Under the pieces are notes generated by a model. That model had not been told where the DNA came from. It did not search any database and saw only the letters and a list, made by a program, of their open reading frames with translations. From contig JBHGBM010000059.1 in assembly GCA_041946965.1 (NCBI GenBank), positions 1 to 35,390 on the forward strand: a stretch of 35,390 bases of DNA, given 5' to 3'. Each line of letters begins with the position of its first letter. The first letter of the stretch is position 1. Origin of the DNA: JBHGBM01 sp041946965. GTDB lineage: Bacteria > Acidobacteriota > Terriglobia > Bryobacterales > Bryobacteraceae. Both the position numbers and the translations under genes were made by a program. Positions 16,913 through 24,177 of the stretch are shown here, piece after piece.

Positions 16913-17764
16913 ATGCAGATGAGAAGCGTGGCGCTTCCCTTCCTGGCCGCCTTAGTGCTGATCCCGACGTCGAGGGCAACAATTCTGGACCTTTCCACTC
17001 ATGAATCTTCCGCTTCGGCGGTGGCCGCCATGGGGGGGGCTTATACCGTTTACCAGACGGATTTTGCGACCCTTTTCGGCACACCCTCAACTGGAACGGG
17101 GGTCATCGATCCGTTCCTCACGATCCAGCGTAAGAAGTATGAGAGAGGCTACAACACGGACGCGACTCCGACTCCGCTGGACGCGAAACGGAGTGGGGCG
17201 CCCGGGGACGAAGGCTACACTCGATCCCTGGCGTTCTCTGAGCTGCCCTTTGTGTGGGTGGACGGCGTCAGGTACGTCGAGTTCCTGTTGGACATCAACC
17301 AAGATAAGAACTCATCGCCATCCCCGCTCTCTTTGAACCAGATCCAGGTATTCCTATCGCAGACTCCTATGCCCGGCGCGGGCGGCTTCACCCTCCTGGA
17401 GGCGACTGCAACCCCCGCCAGAGCCGCAGTCATCAGTTTTGCGGACGCCACGGAAGTGTTCCGCATGTCAGATGGCGACGCTCAGGATGAGATCGTTCTG
17501 AACTATGCGCTCGAAAGCGGCAGCGGATCCGGCGACATGCGGCTTTTGCTTGACGACGACATCTTTGCAGCCGGCGGAAAGTACGTGACCCTGTTCTCGC
17601 AATTCGGGAAGCCTCCGGGCGACTACGAATCGAACGCCGGCTTTGAGGAGTGGTCGGTGCGGGAGACGATCCCACCGGTGCCCGAGCCTGCGGGAATCTT
17701 TCTGTTCGGCACGGCCCTGCTTGGCATCGGCTGGAAGTTGCGCCGCGGGATCACGAAATCGTAG
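16913..17764 (+). CDS. PEP-CTERM surface protein
   Basis: The protein has 283 residues with a signal peptide (MQMRSVALPF onward, to about residue 22, ending SRA) and an Asp/Ser-rich beta-type body. Acidic turns such as DINQDKNSS and a DDD run at about residues 215-220 could bind calcium, although no complete repeat motif is present. The tag is VPEPAGIFLFGTALLG, followed by a hydrophobic helix and KLRRG. The start at 16913 follows GAGGT by eight bases. No body family was recognised. It is the only PEP-CTERM protein here without an obvious paralogue in the window. Confidence 0.8.
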   Translation: MQMRSVALPFLAALVLIPTSRATILDLSTHESSASAVAAMGGAYTVYQTDFATLFGTPSTGTGVIDPFLTIQRKKYERGYNTDATPTPLDAKRSGAPGDEGYTRSLAFSELPFVWVDGVRYVEFLLDINQDKNSSPSPLSLNQIQVFLSQTPMPGAGGFTLLEATATPARAAVISFADATEVFRMSDGDAQDEIVLNYALESGSGSGDMRLLLDDDIFAAGGKYVTLFSQFGKPPGDYESNAGFEEWSVRETIPPVPEPAGIFLFGTALLGIGWKLRRGITKS

Positions 17765-17846
17765 CTGTTTTCCTCAATCCTGACTCCGGCGTCTCCGGTC
17801 GCGCTACTGGCTCCCGGCGATGCCCGGAGGAACAAATGTGTCTCCT

Positions 17847-17863
17847 GGGGACGGGGAGTCCCC
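17847..17863 (+). terminator. Hairpin after PEP-CTERM gene 16913
   Basis: GGGGAC, 5-base loop, GTCCCC, 82 bases after the stop codon. There is no T-run, so at most it is a weak intrinsic terminator or an RNA-protecting hairpin. Confidence 0.3.
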
Positions 17864-17891
17864 CCGTGCAGGGATCACGATTGTAACTGAG

Positions 17892-17974
17892 GGAGTACCC
17901 GTACTCCTGTTTTGAGACAGTACCCCGGAAACCCCGCGAATCTCCGCTATCATTAAGCGTAGCCGCAGATGCGC
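17892..17974 (+). promoter_or_regulatory. GTAC-operator promoter block, copy A
   Basis: The perfect inverted repeat GGAGTAC-CC-GTACTCC (17892-17907) is followed by a third GTACC 19 bases on (17920), then ATCTCCGCTATCATTA with a -10-like TATCAT (17948-17953), ending in CAGATGCGC. Spacing of all elements matches copy B before the kinase at 20192. The -35 position reads CCGGAA, a poor match, so this copy may need an activator or be decayed. Confidence 0.55.
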
Positions 17975-18123
17975 TTCCTGCGCCGGAAGGTCCTCGGAGG
18001 AAAATTTCCCTCAGCGAGAAACTTTGGCAATCCGGCCCGAAGTGTTTGCCGCAAGCAATAGATGTAAACTGCCCGGCGCTAGTTTAGGCCTTTAGATTCA
18101 TGGGCCTGGCCCGCTTTCGGTAG

Positions 18124-18139
18124 TGGCCGCAGAATTGCG
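18124..18139 (+). promoter_or_regulatory. Sigma-54 promoter for PEP-CTERM gene 18186
   Basis: TGGCCGC and ATTGCG, GG at 18125-18126 and GC at 18137-18138 with ten bases between. The predicted start is near 18149, 35 bases before the ATG. Inside the long open frame this would be coding, so the ATG at 18186 is preferred over 18123. Confidence 0.6.
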
Positions 18140-18185
18140 AAAAGCGCATCAACGCGGTTCCGAGCATAACTTGAAGGAGCAATGG

Positions 18186-18881
18186 ATGAGGTTCCCGATC
18201 ACCGTCACTCTTTTTGCGCTGCTGGCTCTGGGTGTATTCACCGCTCCGGCTTTCGCAGACCTGTACACCCTGAATGTCGACCATTGCAGCGGCACTTGCG
18301 GCGGCGGCCCCTATGGGACTGTCGAAGTGACCCAAGTCGACGATGACATCGTAAATATCACCGTAACGCTGGCACAGAAAACTCCGGAACTCAAATTCGT
18401 ACATACCGGTTTTCCCGCGGCGTTTGCTTTCAACCTCAAAGACCCCAACCCGAACGTTTCGGTCTCGGTGCTTTCGCCGCCGACCCCGGCCGCCGCTGGT
18501 TGGTCCCTGTGGAGCCCGGCTGCCGGCTCGCTGCACATGGATGGGTTCGGGTATTTCGAGTACGGTCTCATCTGCTGCCCCAAGCCGCCGAGCCCGAACG
18601 GGCGGGCGAGGGGCGGCGGAGGCGCGGGCGGAGGCGCCGGAGCCCAGCCGGGGCCGCTGTCTTTCAACGTGACGGCTCCCGGCCTGACCGAGAGCAGTTT
18701 TGCCGTGCTGTCCTACGGAGGAAGCGATGACGTGTACTTCGCGGCCGATATTATCGGCTCAAACGGTATGACCGGACTGGTCGGCGCAACGTTGGTCCCC
18801 GAAGTCCCCGAACCGGCCGCAATTTTCCTCTTCGGAACCGTGCTGCTCGGTTTGGGTCAGGCAATCCGGCGGCGCCGCTAA
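18186..18881 (+). CDS. PEP-CTERM protein with CxxxCGGGP motif and Gly-rich insert
   Basis: The protein has 231 residues: a signal peptide (MRFPITVTLFALLALGVF, ending PAFA), then a mature N-terminus LYTLNVDHCSGTCGGGPYG and TVEVTQ. This matches the gene at 13497, so the two are distant paralogues about 4 kb apart on opposite strands. The body contains a glycine-rich insert near residues 139-155 (RARGGGGAGGGAGAQ) and the pair CC before it. The tag is EVPEPAAIFLFGTVLLG, a hydrophobic helix and RRRR. The ATG at 18186 has GGAG six bases before it; the longer frame from 18123 crosses the sigma-54 promoter. Location at the surface or matrix is inferred from the tag. Confidence 0.85.
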   Translation: MRFPITVTLFALLALGVFTAPAFADLYTLNVDHCSGTCGGGPYGTVEVTQVDDDIVNITVTLAQKTPELKFVHTGFPAAFAFNLKDPNPNVSVSVLSPPTPAAAGWSLWSPAAGSLHMDGFGYFEYGLICCPKPPSPNGRARGGGGAGGGAGAQPGPLSFNVTAPGLTESSFAVLSYGGSDDVYFAADIIGSNGMTGLVGATLVPEVPEPAAIFLFGTVLLGLGQAIRRRR

Positions 18882-18887
18882 GGTTCG

Positions 18888-20030
18888 TCACGGTTGAAGC
18901 GGCGGGGCGAGTGTCCCCGCCGTCTTCTGTTTCCTCCGCATGAACAGGAACACCAATCCCATCAGCACCGCCAGCACCGGGTCCGTGCTTTCGACCACGT
19001 GACCCGGAAGAAAGACCTGGCACGCCTCGATTCCCGCCAGCAGCACCGCCAGCGCGCCCGTGGCCGCCGCCAGCCGCATGCCGGCGCCGCAGAACAGCCA
19101 GAGGATCGCACCGTACCAGAAGACTTTGCGAGCCAGCATCGCGAAAGCCATGTCCCAATTACCCGCGATGAAAACCTCGAACGGCGTCCAGTGAACCACC
19201 GCGCGGGCTGCGCCGGAGGCAAAAGGTTCCAGTCCCCGCAGAACCACGGCGCCGGCGAGCAGTGCCGGGGCAACCCACCGCCGGGCGGCGATCCCCACAA
19301 GCGCCAGACCCGCGATGGCCCCCGCCAGCTCCGGCCAGGTCACGGTCCGGCCCGCCATGAAGACTTTGGCGGGCAACACCAGCAGCAGCAGGAGAAGGAC
19401 ACGCCCGCAGCCTCCCGCAAGGCGCGCCAGGCGCGCGGCGGCGAGCCACTCCGTGGCGGCCACGGCCGCCTCGATCCATTGGAACCCTGCCGGGTGTGCG
19501 AGTGCCTTCCCCTTCGCCAGCAGCACCAACCGATGCGTTTCCGGGATCAAAGGAAAAAGATGCGCCACCATCCAGCAGCCGAGCAGCAGCACGGCTTCAG
19601 GCGAGTCTCCCCGCAACCGCGCGAGGACGGCGGGCCGCAGGCGTCCGGCGGGCGCCATCGCCGCCAACACCCCCAACGCGGCCCCGGACAGGTTGAACAG
19701 CACGTCCGTGGCGCTGCAATCCCGGTGCGGCACGAAAAGCTGTGCCATTTCCATGGATGCCGAGAGCGCGGCCGCCGCAAGGAGTGTGACCGCGGCGCTC
19801 GTCCCCGGACGCAACCGCCGCGTTAGAGCTGCAAACAAAACCACGCCGAGCGGCACGTAGAAGAACACGTTCGCGGCGGCGTCGAAGATCAGCCTGCGCC
19901 CGGTGACCGGCTGCCACGCGTGCAGCAGGGTAAGCCACGGGTTCCCGGTTCCCGATGGCGTCCGAAACTCCCACGGGTACAACGACCCGTGCACGATCAG
20001 TACGGCAATCAGGAGGGCGATCCGAAGCAT
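18888..20030 (-). CDS. Tandem VanZ-like membrane protein
   Basis: The protein has 380 residues and about 10 hydrophobic segments. Two VanZ-like units are visible. The first has GSLYPWEFRTP, AANVFFYVPLGVVL and SMEMAQLFVPHRDCSATDV. The second, near the C-terminus, has HWTPFEVF and GIEACQVFLPGHVVESTDP. Both repeat the E-x-x-Q-x-F-x-P...S/A-T-D pattern. VanZ proteins are named from teicoplanin resistance, but most have an unknown role and are common in exosortase loci. The start at 20030 gives a proper first helix; earlier in-frame codons add an unlikely N-terminus. It is convergent with the PEP-CTERM gene at 18186 and divergent from the kinase at 20192. Confidence 0.75.
   Translation of the reverse strand: MLRIALLIAVLIVHGSLYPWEFRTPSGTGNPWLTLLHAWQPVTGRRLIFDAAANVFFYVPLGVVLFAALTRRLRPGTSAAVTLLAAAALSASMEMAQLFVPHRDCSATDVLFNLSGAALGVLAAMAPAGRLRPAVLARLRGDSPEAVLLLGCWMVAHLFPLIPETHRLVLLAKGKALAHPAGFQWIEAAVAATEWLAAARLARLAGGCGRVLLLLLLVLPAKVFMAGRTVTWPELAGAIAGLALVGIAARRWVAPALLAGAVVLRGLEPFASGAARAVVHWTPFEVFIAGNWDMAFAMLARKVFWYGAILWLFCGAGMRLAAATGALAVLLAGIEACQVFLPGHVVESTDPVLAVLMGLVFLFMRRKQKTAGTLAPPLQP
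18900..18922 (+). terminator. Intrinsic terminator for PEP-CTERM gene 18186
   Basis: A CGGCGGGG stem, 7-base loop and CCCCGCCG are followed by TCTTCTGTTT. It lies 19 bases after the stop, inside the 3' end of the convergent VanZ coding region. Confidence 0.55.
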
Positions 20031-20116
20031 GTTTCCGCCACCTGACCAGCATGGCACAGATGGCCCTATGCGCCGCGTTTGCGTGAAATATTCGCCCCCA
20101 AACCAGTCATACGAAG

Positions 20117-20197
20117 GTACCGGTACTCCACCTCTCAAAAAGTACCTTAACAAAGACAGATATCTCCGCTATGATTACGACGCAGCCGTAGATGCGC
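20117..20197 (+). promoter_or_regulatory. Kinase/PrsR operon promoter, GTAC block copy B
   Basis: GTAC-CG-GTAC (20117-20126) and a third GTAC (20142-20145) abut a strong sigma-70 promoter: TTAACA (20147-20152), 17 bases, TATGAT (20170-20175). The predicted transcription start near 20182 leaves under about 10 bases before the ATG at 20192, so translation may be nearly leaderless. The operator sits where class I/II activators bind. Copy A with the same spacing is at 17892. Confidence 0.65.
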
Positions 20198-21424
20198 ATA
20201 CAACTAGTTTCCGAGGACGCTAAGCTACACCGCCTGTGCCGCGAAGTCTTGGGGCAAATTCCTGGCGAGGAATGGGAACTGGTGACCGGGGATGATCCCC
20301 AGGCCGGTCCCGAGCCGGACGTGTGCATCTGGGATGTGCAACCCGGGATGGCCGTGCCGGAGAAGCTCAGCGGGCAGAGGAACTTGTTTCTCATCGAGCG
20401 TAAAGAGATCGGGGCCTTCGCCAAGAACAACCTGCCGATCGCGCCGCTCGGCATCCTTCTGAAGCCGGTGACCCACTCCGCGCTGAAGGTGTTCGTGGAG
20501 CTCGCGGTCAAGCGCGAGGCGGATGCCGTCGCGAACTGGTGCGCCTTGCAGGCGGCCCAGGATGAGATGTTGCAGTGCCTTTTGCAGACCAACCTGCGGC
20601 TCCAGGAATATGATCGAGACCGCACCAATTTTCTGGTGCGCGCGGTGCACGACTTCCGTGCTCCCCTCACCGCCATCGGCGGATATTGCGGCCTGTTGCT
20701 GGAAGAAATGCTGGGCCCGTTGAACTCCGAACAGAAAGAGGTGCTCCGGCGCGTGCAGCATAGCGTGAGACGCCTCGGACGCATGGCCAACGCCATGTTC
20801 GAACTGAGCGCGGGACAGAACATTAAGCGCCGGCCGCAGTTTCGCAGGGCGGACCTGGACGAAACCATGGACCAGGCCCTTCACGAAGTGGGTCCGTTCA
20901 GCGAGGAGAAGCAGATTTCCATCACCGTGGATTTGGACCGGCCTCTGGAACCGCTGCTGTTCGAGCCTTCGCAGATTGAACAGGTGCTCGTGAATCTGCT
21001 GGACAACGCGTGCAAGTTCACGCCGAAATGCGGGTACATCAACATCAGCGGGTATTCGTATTTCTGGGACAGGAGATGCCACAACGTCTCCGGGGCGTCG
21101 GTCGCCATGGAACGGCGGCGCCGGACTTCCCAGGCCCCCAACTGCTACCGCGTCGACGTCCGGGACAGCGGGCCCGGCATACCGGCGGAGCACTTGCAAT
21201 CCATTTTTGAGGAGTACACTTCCTACGCGGGAGCGCAGGACCGCTCCGGCGGCGGCCTGGGTCTCGCCATCTGCAAAGCCATCATGGAGGAACACCACGG
21301 CCGGATGTGGGCGGAATCGGGTTCCGCGGGAGCCGTATTCTCCTTCGTCTTGCCATTCCGTAATCCGGAGCCGATTCCCGCTCGGGCGGACGGAGTGTCC
21401 GGCGAGCTAGCCATCGTAGTGTAG
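20192..21424 (+). CDS. Soluble sensor histidine kinase with receiver-like N-terminus (PrsK role)
   Basis: The protein has 410 residues and no membrane segment. Residues 1-110 resemble a shortened receiver domain: acidic Glu8-Asp9, Asp48 in CIWDV and Lys91 in ILLKPVT. The HisKA region holds the phospho-acceptor His153 in AVHDFRAPLTAIGGY. The ATPase domain has N-box NLLDNACKFTP, G1 DVRDSGPGIP and G2 GGGLGLAICKAI. It ends 8 bases before the PrsR-type activator gene, so the two are an operon and almost surely partners. The usual PEP-CTERM kinase PrsK is a larger membrane protein with a GAF domain; this one is soluble and has a receiver instead, so it might take phosphate or protein signals from elsewhere. 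No ribosome site is evident. Confidence 0.85.
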   Translation: MRIQLVSEDAKLHRLCREVLGQIPGEEWELVTGDDPQAGPEPDVCIWDVQPGMAVPEKLSGQRNLFLIERKEIGAFAKNNLPIAPLGILLKPVTHSALKVFVELAVKREADAVANWCALQAAQDEMLQCLLQTNLRLQEYDRDRTNFLVRAVHDFRAPLTAIGGYCGLLLEEMLGPLNSEQKEVLRRVQHSVRRLGRMANAMFELSAGQNIKRRPQFRRADLDETMDQALHEVGPFSEEKQISITVDLDRPLEPLLFEPSQIEQVLVNLLDNACKFTPKCGYINISGYSYFWDRRCHNVSGASVAMERRRRTSQAPNCYRVDVRDSGPGIPAEHLQSIFEEYTSYAGAQDRSGGGLGLAICKAIMEEHHGRMWAESGSAGAVFSFVLPFRNPEPIPARADGVSGELAIVV

Positions 21425-21432
21425 GGAAACCG

Positions 21433-22893
21433 ATGAAAAGCGTATCCAACGGGCGGAGAATCCTGGTAGCGGAAGACGAACCCGAAGTGCGCAATTACCT
21501 CGCCATGGCGCTTCGATGCCACGGGTACGAGGTCGATTGCGCCGAGGACGGCAACGAGGTGCTGAACTGCCTCCAGGCCGGGGACGGCAAGATCGCCGCC
21601 CTGATCCTGGACATCATGATGCCGAGAAAAGACGGCATGGAAACCCTGCGGGAGATCCGCAAGGTCAACCGCGATCTGCCCGTCATCATGGTATCCAGCG
21701 CCGTGGCGCCTCTCAGCGTGGTGGAGGCCATGCGCAGCGGCGCCAACGACTTCCTGGGGAAGCCCGTCAGCCATGAGGATCTGCATGCGGCGCTCAAGAA
21801 GGCTCTGAACGGTTCGGCGCCGCCGGAGCCCGTCGAGCGCGCCGCGGCAACCGGCGAAACCGAGTCTTTTTACGCCGGCTCGCCCGCCATGAAGCGGATT
21901 CAGGCGATGACCCGTCAGATCGGCATGTGCGACGTTCCGGTGCTCATCCAGGGCGAAACCGGCACCGGCAAGGAAGTGGTTGCCCGGCAGTTGCACGCGC
22001 AATCGCTTCGCTCGCAAAAGCCGTTCTTGAAACTCAACTGCGCCGCTCTGCCCTCCGAATTAGTCGAAAGCGAGTTATTCGGCTACGAACGCGGCGCTTT
22101 CACGGGCGCTTTTCAGAAGAAGGCGGGGATGTTCGAACTCGCCGACCGCGGCACGCTGCTGCTGGATGAGATCGGCGACATGGATTTCAAGCTCCAGGCC
22201 AAGCTCCTTCAGGTACTCCAGGATCAGGAGTTCCAGCACCTCGGCGGCAAGGATACCATTCGCGTGAACGTCCGCGTCATCGCGGCTACCCACCGGGACC
22301 TGGAAAAGGCCATTGCGGACCAGGCGTTCCGCGAGGATCTGTACTACCGGCTCAACGTCATCAGGATCGAGCTGCCGCCGCTCAGGGAACGCAGGGAAGA
22401 GATCATCCCGCTGTGTGAGATGTTCCTGCGAAAGCACGCCGCAAACGGCGACCCCGTGCCTGTCCTCACGCCGGCATTGAAGCAGGCGCTCATTAACTAC
22501 CACTGGCCCGGAAACGTCAGAGAGCTGGAGAACCTCGCGCGGCGGTACTGGGTTCTGAGGGATCCGGAAATGCTGGTGAGCGACCTGCGCAGCCGCGCCA
22601 TCCGGAAAGTCAGCGTCTCCGTACCGGCGGCCGGCCCCATGCCCATCCTGGCGAGAGTCGATCGGGCCAAACAGGAGGCCGAGGCGGAAGCCATTCACGC
22701 CGCTCTGACCGCCACCAAGTGGAACCGGAAGCAGGCCGCCGAACTCCTCCACATCGACTACAAGGCGCTGCTCTATAAGATGCGCAAACTCTCCATCGGG
22801 GAAACACCGCACGGCCCGCAGAAGGCCAACGGCAGCGCGGGCAGCGTCGCCGAGCCGGAGCCGTTAGCCGTCCGGGCGGCCGGCTCGCACTGA
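21433..22893 (+). CDS. prsR: Sigma-54-dependent response regulator (PrsR-like)
   Basis: This 486-residue NtrC-class activator has a receiver with Glu14-Asp15, phospho-acceptor Asp60 (LILDIMMP) and Lys110. The AAA+ domain carries Walker A GETGTGKE (about 174-181), the sigma-54 contact loop GAFTGA (221-226) and Walker B LLLDEIGD (about 242-249). The Fis-type helix-turn-helix near the C-terminus includes KWNRKQAAELLHIDYKALLY. The position between the kinase and prsT, in an exosortase locus, matches the PEP-CTERM-box response regulator PrsR, which drives PEP-CTERM genes through RpoN. An unusual low-complexity tail follows the helix-turn-helix (about 20-25 residues). GGAAACCG lies just before the ATG. 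Confidence 0.9.
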   Translation: MKSVSNGRRILVAEDEPEVRNYLAMALRCHGYEVDCAEDGNEVLNCLQAGDGKIAALILDIMMPRKDGMETLREIRKVNRDLPVIMVSSAVAPLSVVEAMRSGANDFLGKPVSHEDLHAALKKALNGSAPPEPVERAAATGETESFYAGSPAMKRIQAMTRQIGMCDVPVLIQGETGTGKEVVARQLHAQSLRSQKPFLKLNCAALPSELVESELFGYERGAFTGAFQKKAGMFELADRGTLLLDEIGDMDFKLQAKLLQVLQDQEFQHLGGKDTIRVNVRVIAATHRDLEKAIADQAFREDLYYRLNVIRIELPPLRERREEIIPLCEMFLRKHAANGDPVPVLTPALKQALINYHWPGNVRELENLARRYWVLRDPEMLVSDLRSRAIRKVSVSVPAAGPMPILARVDRAKQEAEAEAIHAALTATKWNRKQAAELLHIDYKALLYKMRKLSIGETPHGPQKANGSAGSVAEPEPLAVRAAGSH

Positions 22894-22925
22894 CTGGGCC
22901 TCCGGTACTAAACTGCCGAAAGCGC

Positions 22926-22967
22926 GGGAAAAAGGGAAAAAGAATCGAATTGCCGGCTGCTCCCTTT
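22926..22967. promoter_or_regulatory. Tandem GGGAAAAA repeats and inverted repeat
   Basis: Two direct copies of GGGAAAAA (22926-22941) stand out in high-GC DNA. AAAGGGA (22931-22937) also pairs with TCCCTTT (22961-22967). The element is about 60-100 bases upstream of the -24 box at 23026 and is a candidate activator site. Confidence 0.4.
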
Positions 22968-23024
22968 CCGGCGCCCTCCGCACAATATCCCCAGTAATCC
23001 GCACTCGCCCAGGTCCGGGGGTAA

Positions 23025-23040
23025 TGGCATCTCACTTGCC
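23025..23040 (+). promoter_or_regulatory. Sigma-54 promoter for the PilZ gene 23123
   Basis: TGGCATC-TCAC-TTGCC: GG at 23026-23027, GC at 23038-23039. This is one of the best matches to TGGCACG-N4-TTGCA in the window. Transcription would start near 23050 and may run through both PilZ genes into prsT. Confidence 0.65.
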
Positions 23041-23122
23041 AAGGCTGCCGGTGGTCGAACTCTATCTCTGGGCTGGCTCCGATTAGGAAGGCGTGTGTCG
23101 GGCACGTTGTACGGGACGGGAA

Positions 23123-23542
23123 ATGTGGACATCTGAATTGCCTGCGGCCAGTGGCGCACTGGCGGAAATGAGAGCATCTGGCTCCGGGAGACTGCCGCAG
23201 ATGGTTGCCGATCGCCGCCACACACAGCGGTACGCCCTGAACCTGCCGATTCACTATTGCTTTGGCGTTCGAACCAGGACCACCCGCGCGGGATTCGGCG
23301 TGACCCGCGACATTAGTGCCAGGGGGGTCCGCTTTACTACGCAGGAGGCGCCGGTCCCCAAAGGACCGATCGCCCTGCACATCGTTTGGCCGGTAGCGAG
23401 CGAGGGCGCTTCCCTGGAACTGCGCGCGCTTGGGAGAGTGGTGCGGGTGGACGCAGCCGGCATCGCGGTGCGCTTTACGCGCCAGGAACTGACCCGCAGC
23501 TTTACGGAAAGCCGCGATATCGAAACTCCCCCGTCTAACTGA
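23123..23542 (+). CDS. PilZ-domain protein (cyclic-di-GMP receptor)
   Basis: The protein has 139 residues. A PilZ domain covers about residues 30-125, with both nucleotide-contact motifs: R-x-x-x-R in RRHTQRYALNLP (Arg32, Arg36) and D-x-S-x-x-G in RDISARGVRF (Asp63, Ser65, Gly68). Such proteins bind cyclic-di-GMP and usually regulate exopolysaccharide or surface functions by contact with a partner. The ATG at 23123 is chosen, after GGGACGGGA; a later Met (residue 16 or 27) is possible. The first 25 residues have no domain. It lies between PrsR and PrsT and probably signals to the EPS machinery. Confidence 0.8.
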   Translation: MWTSELPAASGALAEMRASGSGRLPQMVADRRHTQRYALNLPIHYCFGVRTRTTRAGFGVTRDISARGVRFTTQEAPVPKGPIALHIVWPVASEGASLELRALGRVVRVDAAGIAVRFTRQELTRSFTESRDIETPPSN

Positions 23543-23680
23543 GGGCGGAAGACCCGCGTGCGGGGACCACGGGGATTTGTGTGCCCGTGCGCGACGCGCC
23601 GCCGCCCAGCCCCGGCCTTTACCCTCATTTGTGCATTCCGGCCTCCCTCCTGGGACTGGGCCCTCCCCCTACGCGCGGTT

Positions 23681-23696
23681 TGGTCAGGAAACTGCA
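23681..23696 (+). promoter_or_regulatory. Sigma-54 promoter for the second PilZ gene and prsT
   Basis: TGGTCAG-GAAAC-TGCA: GG at 23682-23683, GC at 23694-23695. The predicted start is near 23707. The promoter core is nearly the same as the one at 16869. Confidence 0.55.
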
Positions 23697-23759
23697 AATG
23701 CACGGTCGGTTCCCGTAAGGGTAAGCGCTGTGATCCATTCATCATCGGAAACAGATTCG

Positions 23760-24137
23760 ATGCCGCATACCAAGGCCAGCCGGCATGGTTTCGAAGAACG
23801 GCGGAGCCATGAGCGTTTCGGCTTGCGATGCCGGGTGCTCCTATTCCGAGACTCGGACGCCGAGCCGGTCCGCGCCACCAGTATGAATCTCAGCAGCAAA
23901 GGCATCTACTGGATATCCGCGGTTCCGTTCCGTGCTCTGGAAAAAATCGGCTGCGCGATCCTGCTCACGTCCAACGGTTTTCGCGCCCCCTTAAGACAAC
24001 TGTGCCTGGAATGCAAGGTTGAAGTCGTGCGCACGGAGCGAACCGAAGCGGGATACGGAGTGGGCGCCCGGATTGAGAAGTACACGGTCTCCATGGACCG
24101 GCCTGACGAGCCGGCACATGGGCCGGCGCCGGAATGA
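23760..24137 (+). CDS. Second PilZ-domain protein
   Basis: The protein has 125 residues from the ATG at 23760. The PilZ motifs are R-x-x-x-R in ERRSHERFG (Arg15, Arg19) and a variant N-x-S-x-x-G in MNLSSKGIY (Asn43, Ser45, Gly48), which still allows cyclic-di-GMP binding in other PilZ proteins. A GTG at 23730 in the same frame has a better-placed AAGGGT ribosome site and is an alternative start, giving 135 residues. The gene is followed 40 bases on by prsT. Two PilZ genes in a row, the second diverged, suggest duplication or different partners. Confidence 0.75.
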   Translation: MPHTKASRHGFEERRSHERFGLRCRVLLFRDSDAEPVRATSMNLSSKGIYWISAVPFRALEKIGCAILLTSNGFRAPLRQLCLECKVEVVRTERTEAGYGVGARIEKYTVSMDRPDEPAHGPAPE

Positions 24138-24177
24138 CGGAAGATCCGCCGGACCCGGTTGCCAGCGAGGAAACACA

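Larger units (their letters stand above)
17765..18185. other. 421-base intergenic region with two promoter systems
   Basis: From left to right it contains a GC-rich hairpin (17847), a GTAC-NN-GTAC operator block resembling the one before the kinase at 20192 (17892-17974), a GGAAAATTTCCC element (17999-18010), GGCAA-N15-TTGCC, and a sigma-54 promoter (18124). A 30-codon open frame at 17969-18061 begins at the conserved ATGCGC of the block but has no ribosome site. Confidence 0.5.

Noticed and set aside
17969..18061. 30-codon open frame starting at the conserved ATGCGC of operator block A
   Set aside because: It has no ribosome site, no similarity to the kinase beyond the first two codons, and is more simply part of a non-coding leader.
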